Shown piece by piece: positions 56,441 through 64,000 of a stretch of 64,000 nucleotides of DNA. The notes under the pieces are model-generated. The model was not told the DNA's origin, did no database searches, and worked only from the letters and a program-made list of their open reading frames with translations. This stretch comes from Pseudoxanthomonas sp. 3HH-4 (lineage in GTDB: Bacteria > Pseudomonadota > Gammaproteobacteria > Xanthomonadales > Xanthomonadaceae), in NCBI RefSeq assembly GCF_006716465.1, contig NZ_VFPB01000005.1, forward strand, positions 248,001 through 312,000. Reading direction: 5' to 3'. Both the position numbers and the translations under genes were made by a program. How positions within the stretch are numbered: position 1 is the stretch's first letter; each line of letters opens with the position of its first letter.

Positions 56441-57475
56441 ATGCACGCTGAAGCCTTCCAGCGACAGACGCTGCCGCAGGACGCAGGGCTGGGCCGTGCG
56501 GTCGCGTGGGCCATCGGCCTGCACCTGCTGCTGCTCGTGCTGCTGTTGGTGTCTCCGTACTTCAAGTGGGATCGCGAGCGTCTGAACGCAGCCGGATCGC
56601 AGTCGATGGAGGCCACGCTCGACGTCTCGGCCTCCGACGCGCGCGCCGTCGAACGGGCACTCGATTTCCAGCCGCAACCGATGCCCGAGCCCGTGCAGGA
56701 ACCCGCACCGGAAGACACCATCCCGCCCCCGCAACCGATCCCCGAGCCTGCGCCACAGGATGCGCCGGTCGAACGGCAGGCACAGGCGCAGGAGCGCGTG
56801 CCGGTGCCGGACGACGTGGACCAGGACGAAGCCCGTCGCGATGCCATCTCTCAGGAGAAGGCGCGCCAGGAACAGGAAGCCAAGCGGCGCCAGGAGCAGA
56901 TCGACCTGACCGAGCGCAAGCGCCAGGAGCAGGCCGAACAGCAGCGCCGCCTTGCCGCGCAGCAAGAAGAAGAGCGCCAGAAGCGCGTGGCGGCCGAAGC
57001 CCAGCAGAAGGCCGCTGCAGACCAGAAACGATTGGAGGAAATCCGGCGCCAGCGCGCGCAAGCCGCACGCGAGGCACAGCTGGCTGAGCAGAAGCTGCGC
57101 CAGCTCGCCGATGCGCGGGCCCGCCAGGCAGCGGCGTCGGCCACGCCTGCAGCGAGCAATGGTCAGGCGGCGGGCGTGGCGGGAGCCGCATCCGGCCCCT
57201 CGCAGGGAGAGTGGGTGGGGGCGATGGTCGCCGCCATCGAGCGCCAGTGGGTACGCCCGCCCAACGTGAGCTCCGGCCAGATCTGTCCGATCCGCATCAA
57301 GATGCTGCCCGGCGGCGAGGTGATGTCGGCGGAAGTGCAACCCAGCTGCCCCTATGACCAGGCGGCGCGCGACAGTGTGGAGCGCGCCGTCCTGAAGGCC
57401 AGCCCGCTGCCCTATGCGGGTTTCGAGAAAGTGGCGGCCCGCGATTTCGTGGTGCGTTTCCAGCCGTCCAGATGA
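56441..57475 (+). CDS. tolA: Tol-Pal system protein TolA
   Basis: 344 residues. One N-terminal membrane helix (about 18-41), a Pro-rich segment (80-115), a long charged helix rich in Gln, Glu, Arg and Ala (about 120-235) that spans the periplasm, and a C-terminal globular domain (GEWVGAMVAAIERQWVRPPN onward) that contacts TolB and Pal. The low-complexity helix means identity rests mainly on both ends and the position between tolR and tolB. Confidence 0.95.
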   Translation: MHAEAFQRQTLPQDAGLGRAVAWAIGLHLLLLVLLLVSPYFKWDRERLNAAGSQSMEATLDVSASDARAVERALDFQPQPMPEPVQEPAPEDTIPPPQPIPEPAPQDAPVERQAQAQERVPVPDDVDQDEARRDAISQEKARQEQEAKRRQEQIDLTERKRQEQAEQQRRLAAQQEEERQKRVAAEAQQKAAADQKRLEEIRRQRAQAAREAQLAEQKLRQLADARARQAAASATPAASNGQAAGVAGAASGPSQGEWVGAMVAAIERQWVRPPNVSSGQICPIRIKMLPGGEVMSAEVQPSCPYDQAARDSVERAVLKASPLPYAGFEKVAARDFVVRFQPSR

Positions 57476-57561
57476 CCCTGTTCAGCCGACGGACGGCAAT
57501 CTGCCCCTGCTGCTTCCCGAATTCACCTAGATGAAACAAGCCACTGAGTGAGAATCGAGCC

Positions 57562-58869
57562 ATGACGCGACGACTGCTACTCCTGCTGATGTTCCTGGGC
57601 TTCTGTGGCCCGGCGATGGCCCAGCAACTCGAGGTCGACCTGATCGGCGGCCGCGAATCCGCCCTGCCCATCACCGTGGTGCCGATGCCCTACCAGGGCA
57701 GTGCGGGTACACCGCCGACGGATGTCTCGGCCGTGGTGCGCGCCGATCTGGAGCGTTCCGGCGCATTCCGCACGCTGCCCGAAGCCAGCATCACCGAGCG
57801 TCCGACGCGCGGCGGGGAAATCCAGTACCCGACATGGCGCGCGCTGCGCCAGGACTACATCGTCGTCGGCCGGGTCGTGGACGCGGGCGATGGTGGATAT
57901 CGCGTGGAGTACGAACTGTTCGACGTCGCCAAGCAGGAGCGCATGCTCGGTCTGGCGATGACGGCCCGCTCGAATGCCTTGCGTGATGTCGCCCATCAGA
58001 TGGCCGATGCCATCTACGAGAAGATCCTCGGCGTGCGCGGTGCGTTCTGGACCCGTATCGCCTATGTCACCGCCGCCGGCACCGGCAAGGCCACGCGTTA
58101 CGCGCTGATGGTGGCGGATTCGGATGGTTTCAATCCGCAGACCGTGGTGCGCTCTGCCGAGCCGCTGCTGTCGCCGTCATGGAGTCCGGACGGCCGGAAA
58201 CTGGCCTATGTCAGCTTCGAGAGCGGTAACTCGGCCATCTACATACAGGACATTTCGACCGGTGCACGCGAGAAGGTCTCCAGCTTCCGCGGCATCAATG
58301 GCGCGCCCTCGTTCTCGCCGGACGGACGCCAGCTGGCACTGACCCTCTCGCGCAGTGGCAATCCCGAGATCTATGTGATGGACCTGGGCAGCCGGTCGCT
58401 GCGCCAGCTGACCAACACCTCGGCCATCGATACCGAGCCGGTGTGGAGTCCGGATGGCAGCAGCATCTATTTCACCTCCGACCGCGGTGGCCGCCCCCAG
58501 ATCTACCGGGTGCCCGCCAGTGGCGGTAGTGCGAGCCGGGTGAGCTTCGATGGCAACTACAACGCCACTGCCAGCGTGTCCTACGACGGCAAGAAGATCG
58601 CGGTGGTGCAGGGTGCGGGCAACAACTACCGCATCTCGCTGATGGACAGCAGTCTGGGTGGCGCGCGCTGGTCGTCGCTGTCGCCGGGATCGCTGGACGA
58701 ATCACCCAGCTTCGCCCCCAACGCCAGCATGGTGCTGTACGCCGCGCGCGAAGGCGGGCGAGGCGTGTTGTACGCGGTCTCCGCCGATGCGCGCGTACGC
58801 CAGCGTCTGGTCGTGGCCAATGCGGATGTGCGCGAGCCGGCGTGGTCGCCCTATCGCACCGCGCGTTAA
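57562..58869 (+). CDS. tolB: Tol-Pal periplasmic protein TolB
   Basis: 435 residues. Signal peptide to AMA/QQ (about residue 20), N-terminal alpha/beta domain (about 21-160), then a six-bladed beta propeller with repeated SPDG motifs (SPSWSPDGRKLAYVSFESGN, APSFSPDGRQLALTLSRSGNPEIYVMD and similar). It binds Pal and TolA during envelope constriction. An 86-base gap after tolA carries no clear terminator. Confidence 0.97.
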   Translation: MTRRLLLLLMFLGFCGPAMAQQLEVDLIGGRESALPITVVPMPYQGSAGTPPTDVSAVVRADLERSGAFRTLPEASITERPTRGGEIQYPTWRALRQDYIVVGRVVDAGDGGYRVEYELFDVAKQERMLGLAMTARSNALRDVAHQMADAIYEKILGVRGAFWTRIAYVTAAGTGKATRYALMVADSDGFNPQTVVRSAEPLLSPSWSPDGRKLAYVSFESGNSAIYIQDISTGAREKVSSFRGINGAPSFSPDGRQLALTLSRSGNPEIYVMDLGSRSLRQLTNTSAIDTEPVWSPDGSSIYFTSDRGGRPQIYRVPASGGSASRVSFDGNYNATASVSYDGKKIAVVQGAGNNYRISLMDSSLGGARWSSLSPGSLDESPSFAPNASMVLYAAREGGRGVLYAVSADARVRQRLVVANADVREPAWSPYRTAR

Positions 58870-58929
58870 GTTTCTGTCTACAATGTCCGTCCCCTGACCC
58901 CCCCCCGTTTTACCGACGAAGGAATCACC

Positions 58930-59445
58930 ATGAACAACACCGCCCGTGTTCTGATGCTGTCCCTGATGTCCGTCGCCGTGCTGGCAGGCTGCAAGAAGGC
59001 CGTCAAGCCGGAACAGCCGACCGATACCACGACGACGACACCCACCACGCCGACCACCCCGACCACTTCCGGTGTGTATGGGCCGAACGACCTGGACACC
59101 GACGCCTGCCTGCGCCAGCGCGTGGTCTACTTCGACCTCGACCAGGACGCCCTGAAGCCGGAGTTCCAGGCCATCATGGGTTGCCACGCCAAGTACCTCC
59201 GTGACCGTCCGTCCTCGCGCATCACGCTGGAAGGCCACGCCGACGAGCGCGGCAGCCGCGAGTACAACCTGGGCCTGGGCGAGCGTCGCGGCAACGCGGT
59301 GAATTCGGCCCTGCAGGCCAGCGGTGGCTCGGCCGCCCAGCTGACCGTGGTCAGCTATGGCGAAGAGCGTGCGGTCTGCACCGACTCCAGCGAGTCCTGC
59401 TGGTCGCAGAACCGTCGCGTCGAGATCGTGTACACGGCGAAGTAA
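58930..59445 (+). CDS. pal: peptidoglycan-associated lipoprotein Pal
   Basis: 171 residues. Signal peptide with lipobox VLAGC (Cys21), a Thr/Pro-rich linker (about 33-50) and an OmpA-like peptidoglycan-binding domain with YFDLDQDALKPEF and ITLEGHADERGSREYNLGLGERR. It anchors the outer membrane to the wall. The 60-base upstream gap contains a TACAAT box (58879-58884) and a run of nine C (58898-58906) just before the ribosome site GAAGGAA. Confidence 0.97.
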   Translation: MNNTARVLMLSLMSVAVLAGCKKAVKPEQPTDTTTTTPTTPTTPTTSGVYGPNDLDTDACLRQRVVYFDLDQDALKPEFQAIMGCHAKYLRDRPSSRITLEGHADERGSREYNLGLGERRGNAVNSALQASGGSAAQLTVVSYGEERAVCTDSSESCWSQNRRVEIVYTAK

Positions 59446-59460
59446 GCCGTCATCGCCACG

Positions 59461-60294
59461 ATGAGCGTGAAGACGTACATGCTGGTACTGGCGGCGGCCT
59501 TGGTGGCCGCCGCCCCCGCCCAAGCGCAACGCGTCAGCTTGGCTGACCGCGTTGCGGCGCTGGAAGCGAAGGCCAACAACCCGCAACAGAACCTCGACCT
59601 GCTCAACAAGCTCACGCAGCAGGAAGCGGAGTTGCGCGAACTGCGTGCGCAGCTGGAACAGCTGCAGAACGAGAACGAGCAGCTCAAGCAGCGCGGCCGC
59701 GACCAGTACCTCGACCTGGACGGTCGCCTCAACCGCCTCGAGGGCGGTACTGCACCGGCCCCTGTCGGTACCACGCCTGCCAGCCCGCCCCTCGGTAGCC
59801 AGGCTCCCGCATCGCCGCCGGCCACCGTGCCGGCGCCCGCCGTCGTAGCCACCGCCGAGCCGCCGCCCAGCGTCCATGGCGACATGGGGGCGATGTCAGC
59901 TGCCGGCGATGAGCGCACCGCGTACAACGTCGCCTTCGATCGCCTGAAGGCGGGCGAGTACGCCGATGCCGCGCAGCTGTTCACCAGCTTCCTCCAGCTT
60001 TACCCCGGTGGCGTGTATGCGCCCAACGCGCTGTACTGGCTGGGCGAGAGCTATTACGTCACCCAGAACTACGCGCTGGCTGCGGACCAGTTCCGTGCGT
60101 TGCTGGCGCAGTACCCCACCCACGACAAGGCGCCCGGTGCATTGCTGAAAATGGGCCTTTGCGACTACGGCTTGGGCAAATTGCCTGAAGCCGAGCGCAC
60201 CCTCGGCGAGGTCGTCGCCAAGTATCCGGGCACCGACGTCGCCCGCACCGCCGACGACCGACTGCGCGCCATCCAGCTCGGCCGCCTGCGCTGA
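59461..60294 (+). CDS. cpoB: cell division coordinator CpoB (YbgF)
   Basis: 277 residues. Signal peptide to AQA/QR, a trimerisation coiled coil (about 25-90, VSLADRVAALEAKANN and LRELRAQLEQLQNENEQLKQ), a Pro/Ala linker, then a TPR domain (YNVAFDRLKAGEYADAAQLFTSFLQLYP, LYWLGESYYVTQNY). It links peptidoglycan synthesis to the Tol machine in E. coli. It starts 15 bases after pal. Confidence 0.95.
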   Translation: MSVKTYMLVLAAALVAAAPAQAQRVSLADRVAALEAKANNPQQNLDLLNKLTQQEAELRELRAQLEQLQNENEQLKQRGRDQYLDLDGRLNRLEGGTAPAPVGTTPASPPLGSQAPASPPATVPAPAVVATAEPPPSVHGDMGAMSAAGDERTAYNVAFDRLKAGEYADAAQLFTSFLQLYPGGVYAPNALYWLGESYYVTQNYALAADQFRALLAQYPTHDKAPGALLKMGLCDYGLGKLPEAERTLGEVVAKYPGTDVARTADDRLRAIQLGRLR

Positions 60295-60357
60295 AGAAAC
60301 GCCGTCTCCGGCCCCTCCTGGGGCCGCCGGGCCGGCAGGGCGTATCATGCGCACCCC

Positions 60358-61041
60358 ATGAATGACGCCGCCCGCCCCAGCGAGATCGTCCAGTCCCCGC
60401 TGGAACGCCTCAAGATCACCGAGATCTTCCTCTCCCTGCAGGGAGAGGCGAATGCGGTCGGCTGGCCGACGGTCTTCGTCCGTCTGACCGGCTGCCCGCT
60501 GCGCTGCCAGTATTGCGACACCGCCTACGCCTTTCATGGAGGGCAGTGGCGCGAGATCGACGACATCGTGGCCGAGGTCGCCCGCCATGGCGTCCGCCAT
60601 GTCTGCGTGACCGGCGGCGAACCGCTCTCGCAGAAGCGCTGCCTGCTGCTGCTGAAGAAGCTCTGCGATGCCGGCCATGACGTCTCGCTGGAAACCTCCG
60701 GCGCTATCGACATCGCCGACGTGGACCCGCGCGTTTCACGCGTGGTGGACATGAAGACACCCGGCTCCGGGGAAATGGCCCGCAACCGGCTTGAGAACCT
60801 GCCGCTGCTGACCGCACGCGACCAGGTCAAGTTCGTGCTCTGCGGCCGCGTCGATTACGAGTGGGCGCGCGGGATGCTCGCCGAACACCGCCTGGCCGAG
60901 CGCTGCGACGTGCTGTTCTCGCCCAGCAAGTCCGAACTGGAGCCGCGCGAGCTCGCCGACTGGATCATCGCCGACCGCCTGCCGGTGCGCTTCCAGATGC
61001 AGTTGCACAAGCTGCTGTGGAACGACGAGCCGGGGCGGTGA
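60358..61041 (+). CDS. queE: 7-carboxy-7-deazaguanine synthase QueE
   Basis: 227 residues. A radical SAM enzyme with the cluster motif C46-x3-C50-x2-C53 (TGCPLRCQYCDT), the substrate segment LSLQGEANAVGWPTVFVRLTG and CVTGGEPL. It makes 7-carboxy-7-deazaguanine in queuosine biosynthesis. queC follows on the same strand, separated by intergenic repeats. Confidence 0.96.
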   Translation: MNDAARPSEIVQSPLERLKITEIFLSLQGEANAVGWPTVFVRLTGCPLRCQYCDTAYAFHGGQWREIDDIVAEVARHGVRHVCVTGGEPLSQKRCLLLLKKLCDAGHDVSLETSGAIDIADVDPRVSRVVDMKTPGSGEMARNRLENLPLLTARDQVKFVLCGRVDYEWARGMLAEHRLAERCDVLFSPSKSELEPRELADWIIADRLPVRFQMQLHKLLWNDEPGR

Positions 61042-61046
61042 TCTTT

Positions 61047-61175
61047 TTCTCCTTCTCCCGGCGGGAGAAGGTGGCGCGGAGCGACGGATGAGGGGCGAGC
61101 GAAGACGCGGCGCATCACTCTCCGTGGCTTGCGTCACCCCTCACCCCAACCCCTCTCCCGATGGGAGAGGGGCTC
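61047..61175. repeat. pair of GC-rich palindromic repeats between queE and queC
   Basis: CTTCTCCCGGCGGGAGAAGG near 61052-61071 and ACCCCTCTCCCGATGGGAGA near 61150-61169, in opposite orientation of their flanks. They are members of the dispersed CTCTCCC/GGGAGAG family that also occurs near 10617, 17153, 20987 and 50962. Confidence 0.6.
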
Positions 61176-61194
61176 ATCGCGATACACTTCCCCC

Positions 61195-61860
61195 ATGAAA
61201 AAAGCCGTCGTCCTTCTCTCCGGTGGCATGGATTCCGCCGTCGTCGTCGCCATCGCCCGCGAGCAGGGTTTCGCCGTGCATGCGCTGAGCGTGCGCTATG
61301 GTCAACGGCATACCTCGGAACTGGATGCCGCCGCGCGTGTCGCCGCCACGCTCGGTGCCGCTGCGCACAAGACCGTGCACGTGGACCTGCGCAGCATCGG
61401 TGGCTCGGCGCTGACCGACGACATCGACGTGCCCGAAGCCGGCGGCCCGGGTATCCCAGTCACTTACGTGCCCGCCCGCAATACCATCATGCTGTCCGTC
61501 GCGCTGGGCTGGGCCGAGGTACTGGGTGCCAACGACATTTTCTGCGGGGTCAACGCGGTGGATTACTCCGGCTATCCGGACTGCCGCCCGGAGTTCATCG
61601 AAGCATTCGAGAAGCTCGCCAACCTTGCCACCAAGGCGGGTGTCGAGGGGGCGGGCCTGCGCATCCAGGCGCCGCTGCTGCACATGAGCAAGGCCGATAT
61701 CGTGCGCGAGGGTGTGCGGCTGGGCGTCGACTTCGCACAGACCGTGTCCTGCTACCAGGCCGACGGGCAGGGCCACGCCTGTGGCCACTGCGATGCGTGT
61801 CGCCTGCGCGCCGCGGGTTTCGCCGATGCCGGCGTGCCGGACCCCACGCACTACGCGTGA
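61195..61860 (+). CDS. queC: 7-cyano-7-deazaguanine synthase QueC
   Basis: 221 residues from the ATG at 61195; the upstream part of the frame is translated repeat. PP-loop SGGMDS (9-14) binds ATP; a zinc site is formed by C186, C196, C199 and C202 (VSCYQADG, then [10 protein letters not shown]). It converts 7-carboxy-7-deazaguanine to preQ0 in the queuosine pathway, after QueE. Normal length. Confidence 0.96.
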   Translation: MKKAVVLLSGGMDSAVVVAIAREQGFAVHALSVRYGQRHTSELDAAARVAATLGAAAHKTVHVDLRSIGGSALTDDIDVPEAGGPGIPVTYVPARNTIMLSVALGWAEVLGANDIFCGVNAVDYSGYPDCRPEFIEAFEKLANLATKAGVEGAGLRIQAPLLHMSKADIVREGVRLGVDFAQTVSCYQADGQGHACGHCDACRLRAAGFADAGVPDPTHYA

Positions 61861-61934
61861 ACCGGGAGGGTTTCGCCCCATCGCGGACGATGCGTTAGAA
61901 TGCGCATCCCGGTGCAAGGCCGGGATGCGTTCCC

Positions 61935-62010
61935 GGGCCGTTAGCTCAGTCGGTAGAGCAGAAGACTTTTAATCTTTTGGTCGAAGGTTCGAATCCTTCA
62001 CGGCCCACCA
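61935..62010 (+). tRNA. tRNA-Lys (anticodon UUU)
   Basis: A complete cloverleaf of 76 bases with encoded CCA: acceptor GGGCCGT/ACGGCCC, D arm TTAGCTCAGTCGGTAGAGC, anticodon loop CTTTTAA with TTT at 61968-61970, T arm AGGTTCGAATCCT, discriminator A. It closely resembles E. coli tRNA-Lys. It lies between queC and the cysteine-synthase-like gene. Confidence 0.98.
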
Positions 62011-62071
62011 CGCACATCCCGCCGCGTCATCATCGCGCCGTATTCGCGTCGGCGCCCGCGAGGAAATCGGC

Positions 62072-63184
62072 GTGACCACGGCAGCGCGTGACTGGACGGC
62101 GCAGGCGATACAGCGCATCGAAGCGGACTTCAACCGGTCCGCTGACACCCATCTGATCCCCTTGCCGTTGCCGGGTTTTCCCGGCATCGATGTCTACCTG
62201 AAGGACGAATCCAGCCATCCCACCGGTAGCCTGAAGCACCGGCTGGCGCGCTCGCTGTTCCTGTACTCGCTGGCGAATGGCTGGCTGCGCGAGGGCGCGC
62301 CGGTGATCGAGGCGTCCAGCGGCTCGACGGCCGTGTCCGAAGCCTATTTCGCGCGGCTGCTGGGGCTGCCGTTCATCGCCGTGATGCCGTCGTCCACGTC
62401 GCCGGACAAGATCGCCGCGATCCAGTTCCAGGGTGGTCGCTGCCATCTGGTCGAGGCGGCGGGCGCGATCAACGCCGTGTCACGGCAACTCGCGCGCGAG
62501 ACCGGTGGCCATTTCATGGACCAGTTCACCTATGCCGAACGCGCCACCGACTGGCGCGCGAACAACAACATCGCCGAATCCATCTTCAAACAGATGGAGG
62601 CCGAGCCGCATCCGGTCCCGGCATGGATCGTGTGCAGCCCGGGCACCGGAGGTACCAGCGCCACGCTGGGGCGTTACGTGCGCTACCGCCGGCATCCGAC
62701 GCGGGTGCTGTGCGCGGACCCGGAGCACTCGGTGTTCTTCGATCAGTACCGGGGCGCATGCGGGGGCTGCGATGACACCACGCTGACCTGCGGGCGAGGC
62801 TCCGGCATCGAAGGCATCGGTCGCCCGCACTGCGAACCGAGCTTCATCCCGGCTTGCATCGACGCAATGATCAAGGTGCCGGATGCGCTGAGCCTGGGCG
62901 CCATGCGCCATGTCAGTGCTGTGCTGGGGCGGCGTGTGGGCGGATCGACCGGCACCAATTTCGTCGGCATCCTCGCGGCCGCCGCGCGCATGCGCGAAGA
63001 AGGCCTGGCTGGCTCCATCGTCAGCATCCTGTGCGACAGCGGTGAACGCTACGCGCACAGCTACTACAACCGGGACTGGTATCTGGAGCGCGGCATCCCC
63101 ATCGTGGAGAGCGACGATGCCATCGCCGCCGCCGTTGCCGGACGCGGGCTGCCCCCGCTGGCGCAGGCCGACTGGCCGAACTGA
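62072..63184 (+). CDS. PLP-dependent cysteine synthase family protein, Cds1-like
   Basis: 370 residues from a GTG start. Fold-type II PLP enzyme: substrate/PLP region [16 protein letters not shown] with the Schiff-base Lys55, [14 protein letters not shown], and [18 protein letters not shown] for the phosphate. It has extra Cys ([23 protein letters not shown]) and a longer C terminus than CysK. This subgroup resembles L-cysteine desulfhydrase Cds1, releasing sulfide from cysteine; the reaction here is inferred. The oligopeptidase gene follows after 24 bases. Confidence 0.87.
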   Translation: MTTAARDWTAQAIQRIEADFNRSADTHLIPLPLPGFPGIDVYLKDESSHPTGSLKHRLARSLFLYSLANGWLREGAPVIEASSGSTAVSEAYFARLLGLPFIAVMPSSTSPDKIAAIQFQGGRCHLVEAAGAINAVSRQLARETGGHFMDQFTYAERATDWRANNNIAESIFKQMEAEPHPVPAWIVCSPGTGGTSATLGRYVRYRRHPTRVLCADPEHSVFFDQYRGACGGCDDTTLTCGRGSGIEGIGRPHCEPSFIPACIDAMIKVPDALSLGAMRHVSAVLGRRVGGSTGTNFVGILAAAARMREEGLAGSIVSILCDSGERYAHSYYNRDWYLERGIPIVESDDAIAAAVAGRGLPPLAQADWPN

Positions 63185-63208
63185 TCTCCTATTGCAGAAG
63201 GTATTCCC

Positions 63209-64000
63209 ATGACCAATCCGTTGCTCGACTTCTCAGGCCTGCCGCGTTTCGACGCGATCCGGCCCGAGCACATCGCGCCTGCCGTCGACCAGTTGCTGGC
63301 CGAATCCGACGCGGCCGTGAAAGCGGCGGAAGCCGTTGCCCCCGTGACGTGGGATGCGTTTGTCGTGCCGCTGGATGACGCCACCGAACGCCTGGCCCGC
63401 GCCTGGAACCAGGTGACGCATCTGGAAGCGGTGGCGAACACCCCGGCGCTGCGCGGCGCCTACAACGCGCAGTTGCCCAAGGTGACGCGCTTCTGGAGCG
63501 CATTGGGGCAGAACCTGGCGCTGTACCGCCAGTACCGCGCATTGGCAGACGCACCCGAAGCGGCGCAATACGGCGAAGCTCGCCGCAAGGTGTTGGACAA
63601 CGCCTTGCGCGACTTCCGCCTGGGCGGCGCCGAGTTGCCGGACGCACAGAAGGCACGCTTCGCCGAAGTGAAGGAAGAACTCGCCGGCCTGTCGGCGACG
63701 TTCTCGCAGAACGTGCTCGACGCCACCGACGAGTACGAATTCTGGATCAAGGACAAGCAGCACCTCGGTGGCCTGCCGGGGGACGTGGTGGCCGCGGCGC
63801 GGGCCGCGGCCAAGGCCGACGACGAGCCGGGCTGGAAGTTCACCCTGCAGATGCCGTGCTACCTGCCGGTGCAGGCCTACGCGGATGACCGCGCGCTGCG
63901 CGAGACGCTTTACCACGCCAACGCCGTGCGCGCATCGGAACTCGCCGACAACGCGGCGCTGGACAATTCCACGCTGATCGATCGCATCCTCGCGCTGCGC
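63209..64000 (+). CDS. prlC: oligopeptidase A (M3 family metallopeptidase), N-terminal part
   Basis: The first 264 codons, running off the window; start ATG at 63209 after GAAGG at about 63197. MTNPLLDFSGLPRFDAIRPEHIAPAVDQLL is the typical start of PrlC/oligopeptidase A, followed by the helical N-terminal domain (LAGLSATFSQNVLDATDEYEFWI). The zinc motif HExxH lies further on and is outside the window. It degrades short peptides, including cleaved signal peptides, in the cytoplasm. Confidence 0.92.
   Translation, partial: MTNPLLDFSGLPRFDAIRPEHIAPAVDQLLAESDAAVKAAEAVAPVTWDAFVVPLDDATERLARAWNQVTHLEAVANTPALRGAYNAQLPKVTRFWSALGQNLALYRQYRALADAPEAAQYGEARRKVLDNALRDFRLGGAELPDAQKARFAEVKEELAGLSATFSQNVLDATDEYEFWIKDKQHLGGLPGDVVAAARAAAKADDEPGWKFTLQMPCYLPVQAYADDRALRETLYHANAVRASELADNAALDNSTLIDRILALR

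Overview
The window looks like chromosome from a high-GC gammaproteobacterium of the Xanthomonadaceae (Pseudoxanthomonas/Stenotrophomonas/Xanthomonas-like). This is inferred from the gene order (pilS-pilR-pilA, ruvC-ruvA-kup-ruvB-ybgC-tolQRAB-pal-cpoB-queE-queC-tRNA-Lys), the xanthomonad-type AspRS, the abundance of TonB receptors and the GTAG-ended palindromic repeats. No phage, integrase, transposase, CRISPR array or replication origin was seen.

Layout. 1-8145 (all minus strand): type IV pilus locus, with sensor kinase PilS, sigma-54 activator PilR, two short tandem pilins each with its own recognisable sigma-54 promoter, then a GT-C-type membrane glycosyltransferase-like protein, a DUF354 sugar-enzyme-like protein and a truncated methyltransferase. 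Together these look like a pilin or surface-glycan modification cluster. 8358-13755 (plus): sucCD, a DUF559 nuclease-like gene enclosed by 39-bp inverted repeats, nadE, and a VKOR-thioredoxin fusion. 13859-17628: bamD (minus), rluD, pgeF, a DUF4166 gene and a DCC thiol oxidoreductase. 17772-22671: a TonB receptor, a DUF3574 lipoprotein and an NCS2-type permease. 22839-27914: clpB with a heat-shock-type promoter and a membrane EAL-domain protein.

28263-34786: a complete archaic (Csu/spore-coat-U type) chaperone-usher pilus operon in the order subunit, subunit, subunit, chaperone, usher, two-domain tip protein. It is preceded by an unusual AT-rich 275-bp tandem duplication of its leader and is rich in runs of 6-8 G. 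35061-43517: YbaL-type antiporter, second TonB receptor, YheS-like ABC-F ATPase, FmdB-type zinc ribbon, a lipoprotein and a DUF3011 protein. 43683-49590: aspS, an acidic small protein, a GNAT acetyltransferase, an ohr/hydrolase pair divergent from an AraC-type regulator, and a second alpha/beta hydrolase. 49648-64000: yebC-type regulator, ruvC-ruvA-kup-ruvB, the Tol-Pal envelope system, queuosine genes, tRNA-Lys, a cysteine-synthase-like enzyme and the first 264 codons of oligopeptidase A.

Most of the window is conserved housekeeping. The parts most worth a second look are the DUF559 inverted-repeat cassette, the shared regulatory dyads in front of the two pilins, and the duplicated leader plus poly-G tracts of the Csu-type operon. 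Many long open frames antisense to real genes are high-GC artefacts and were left out.
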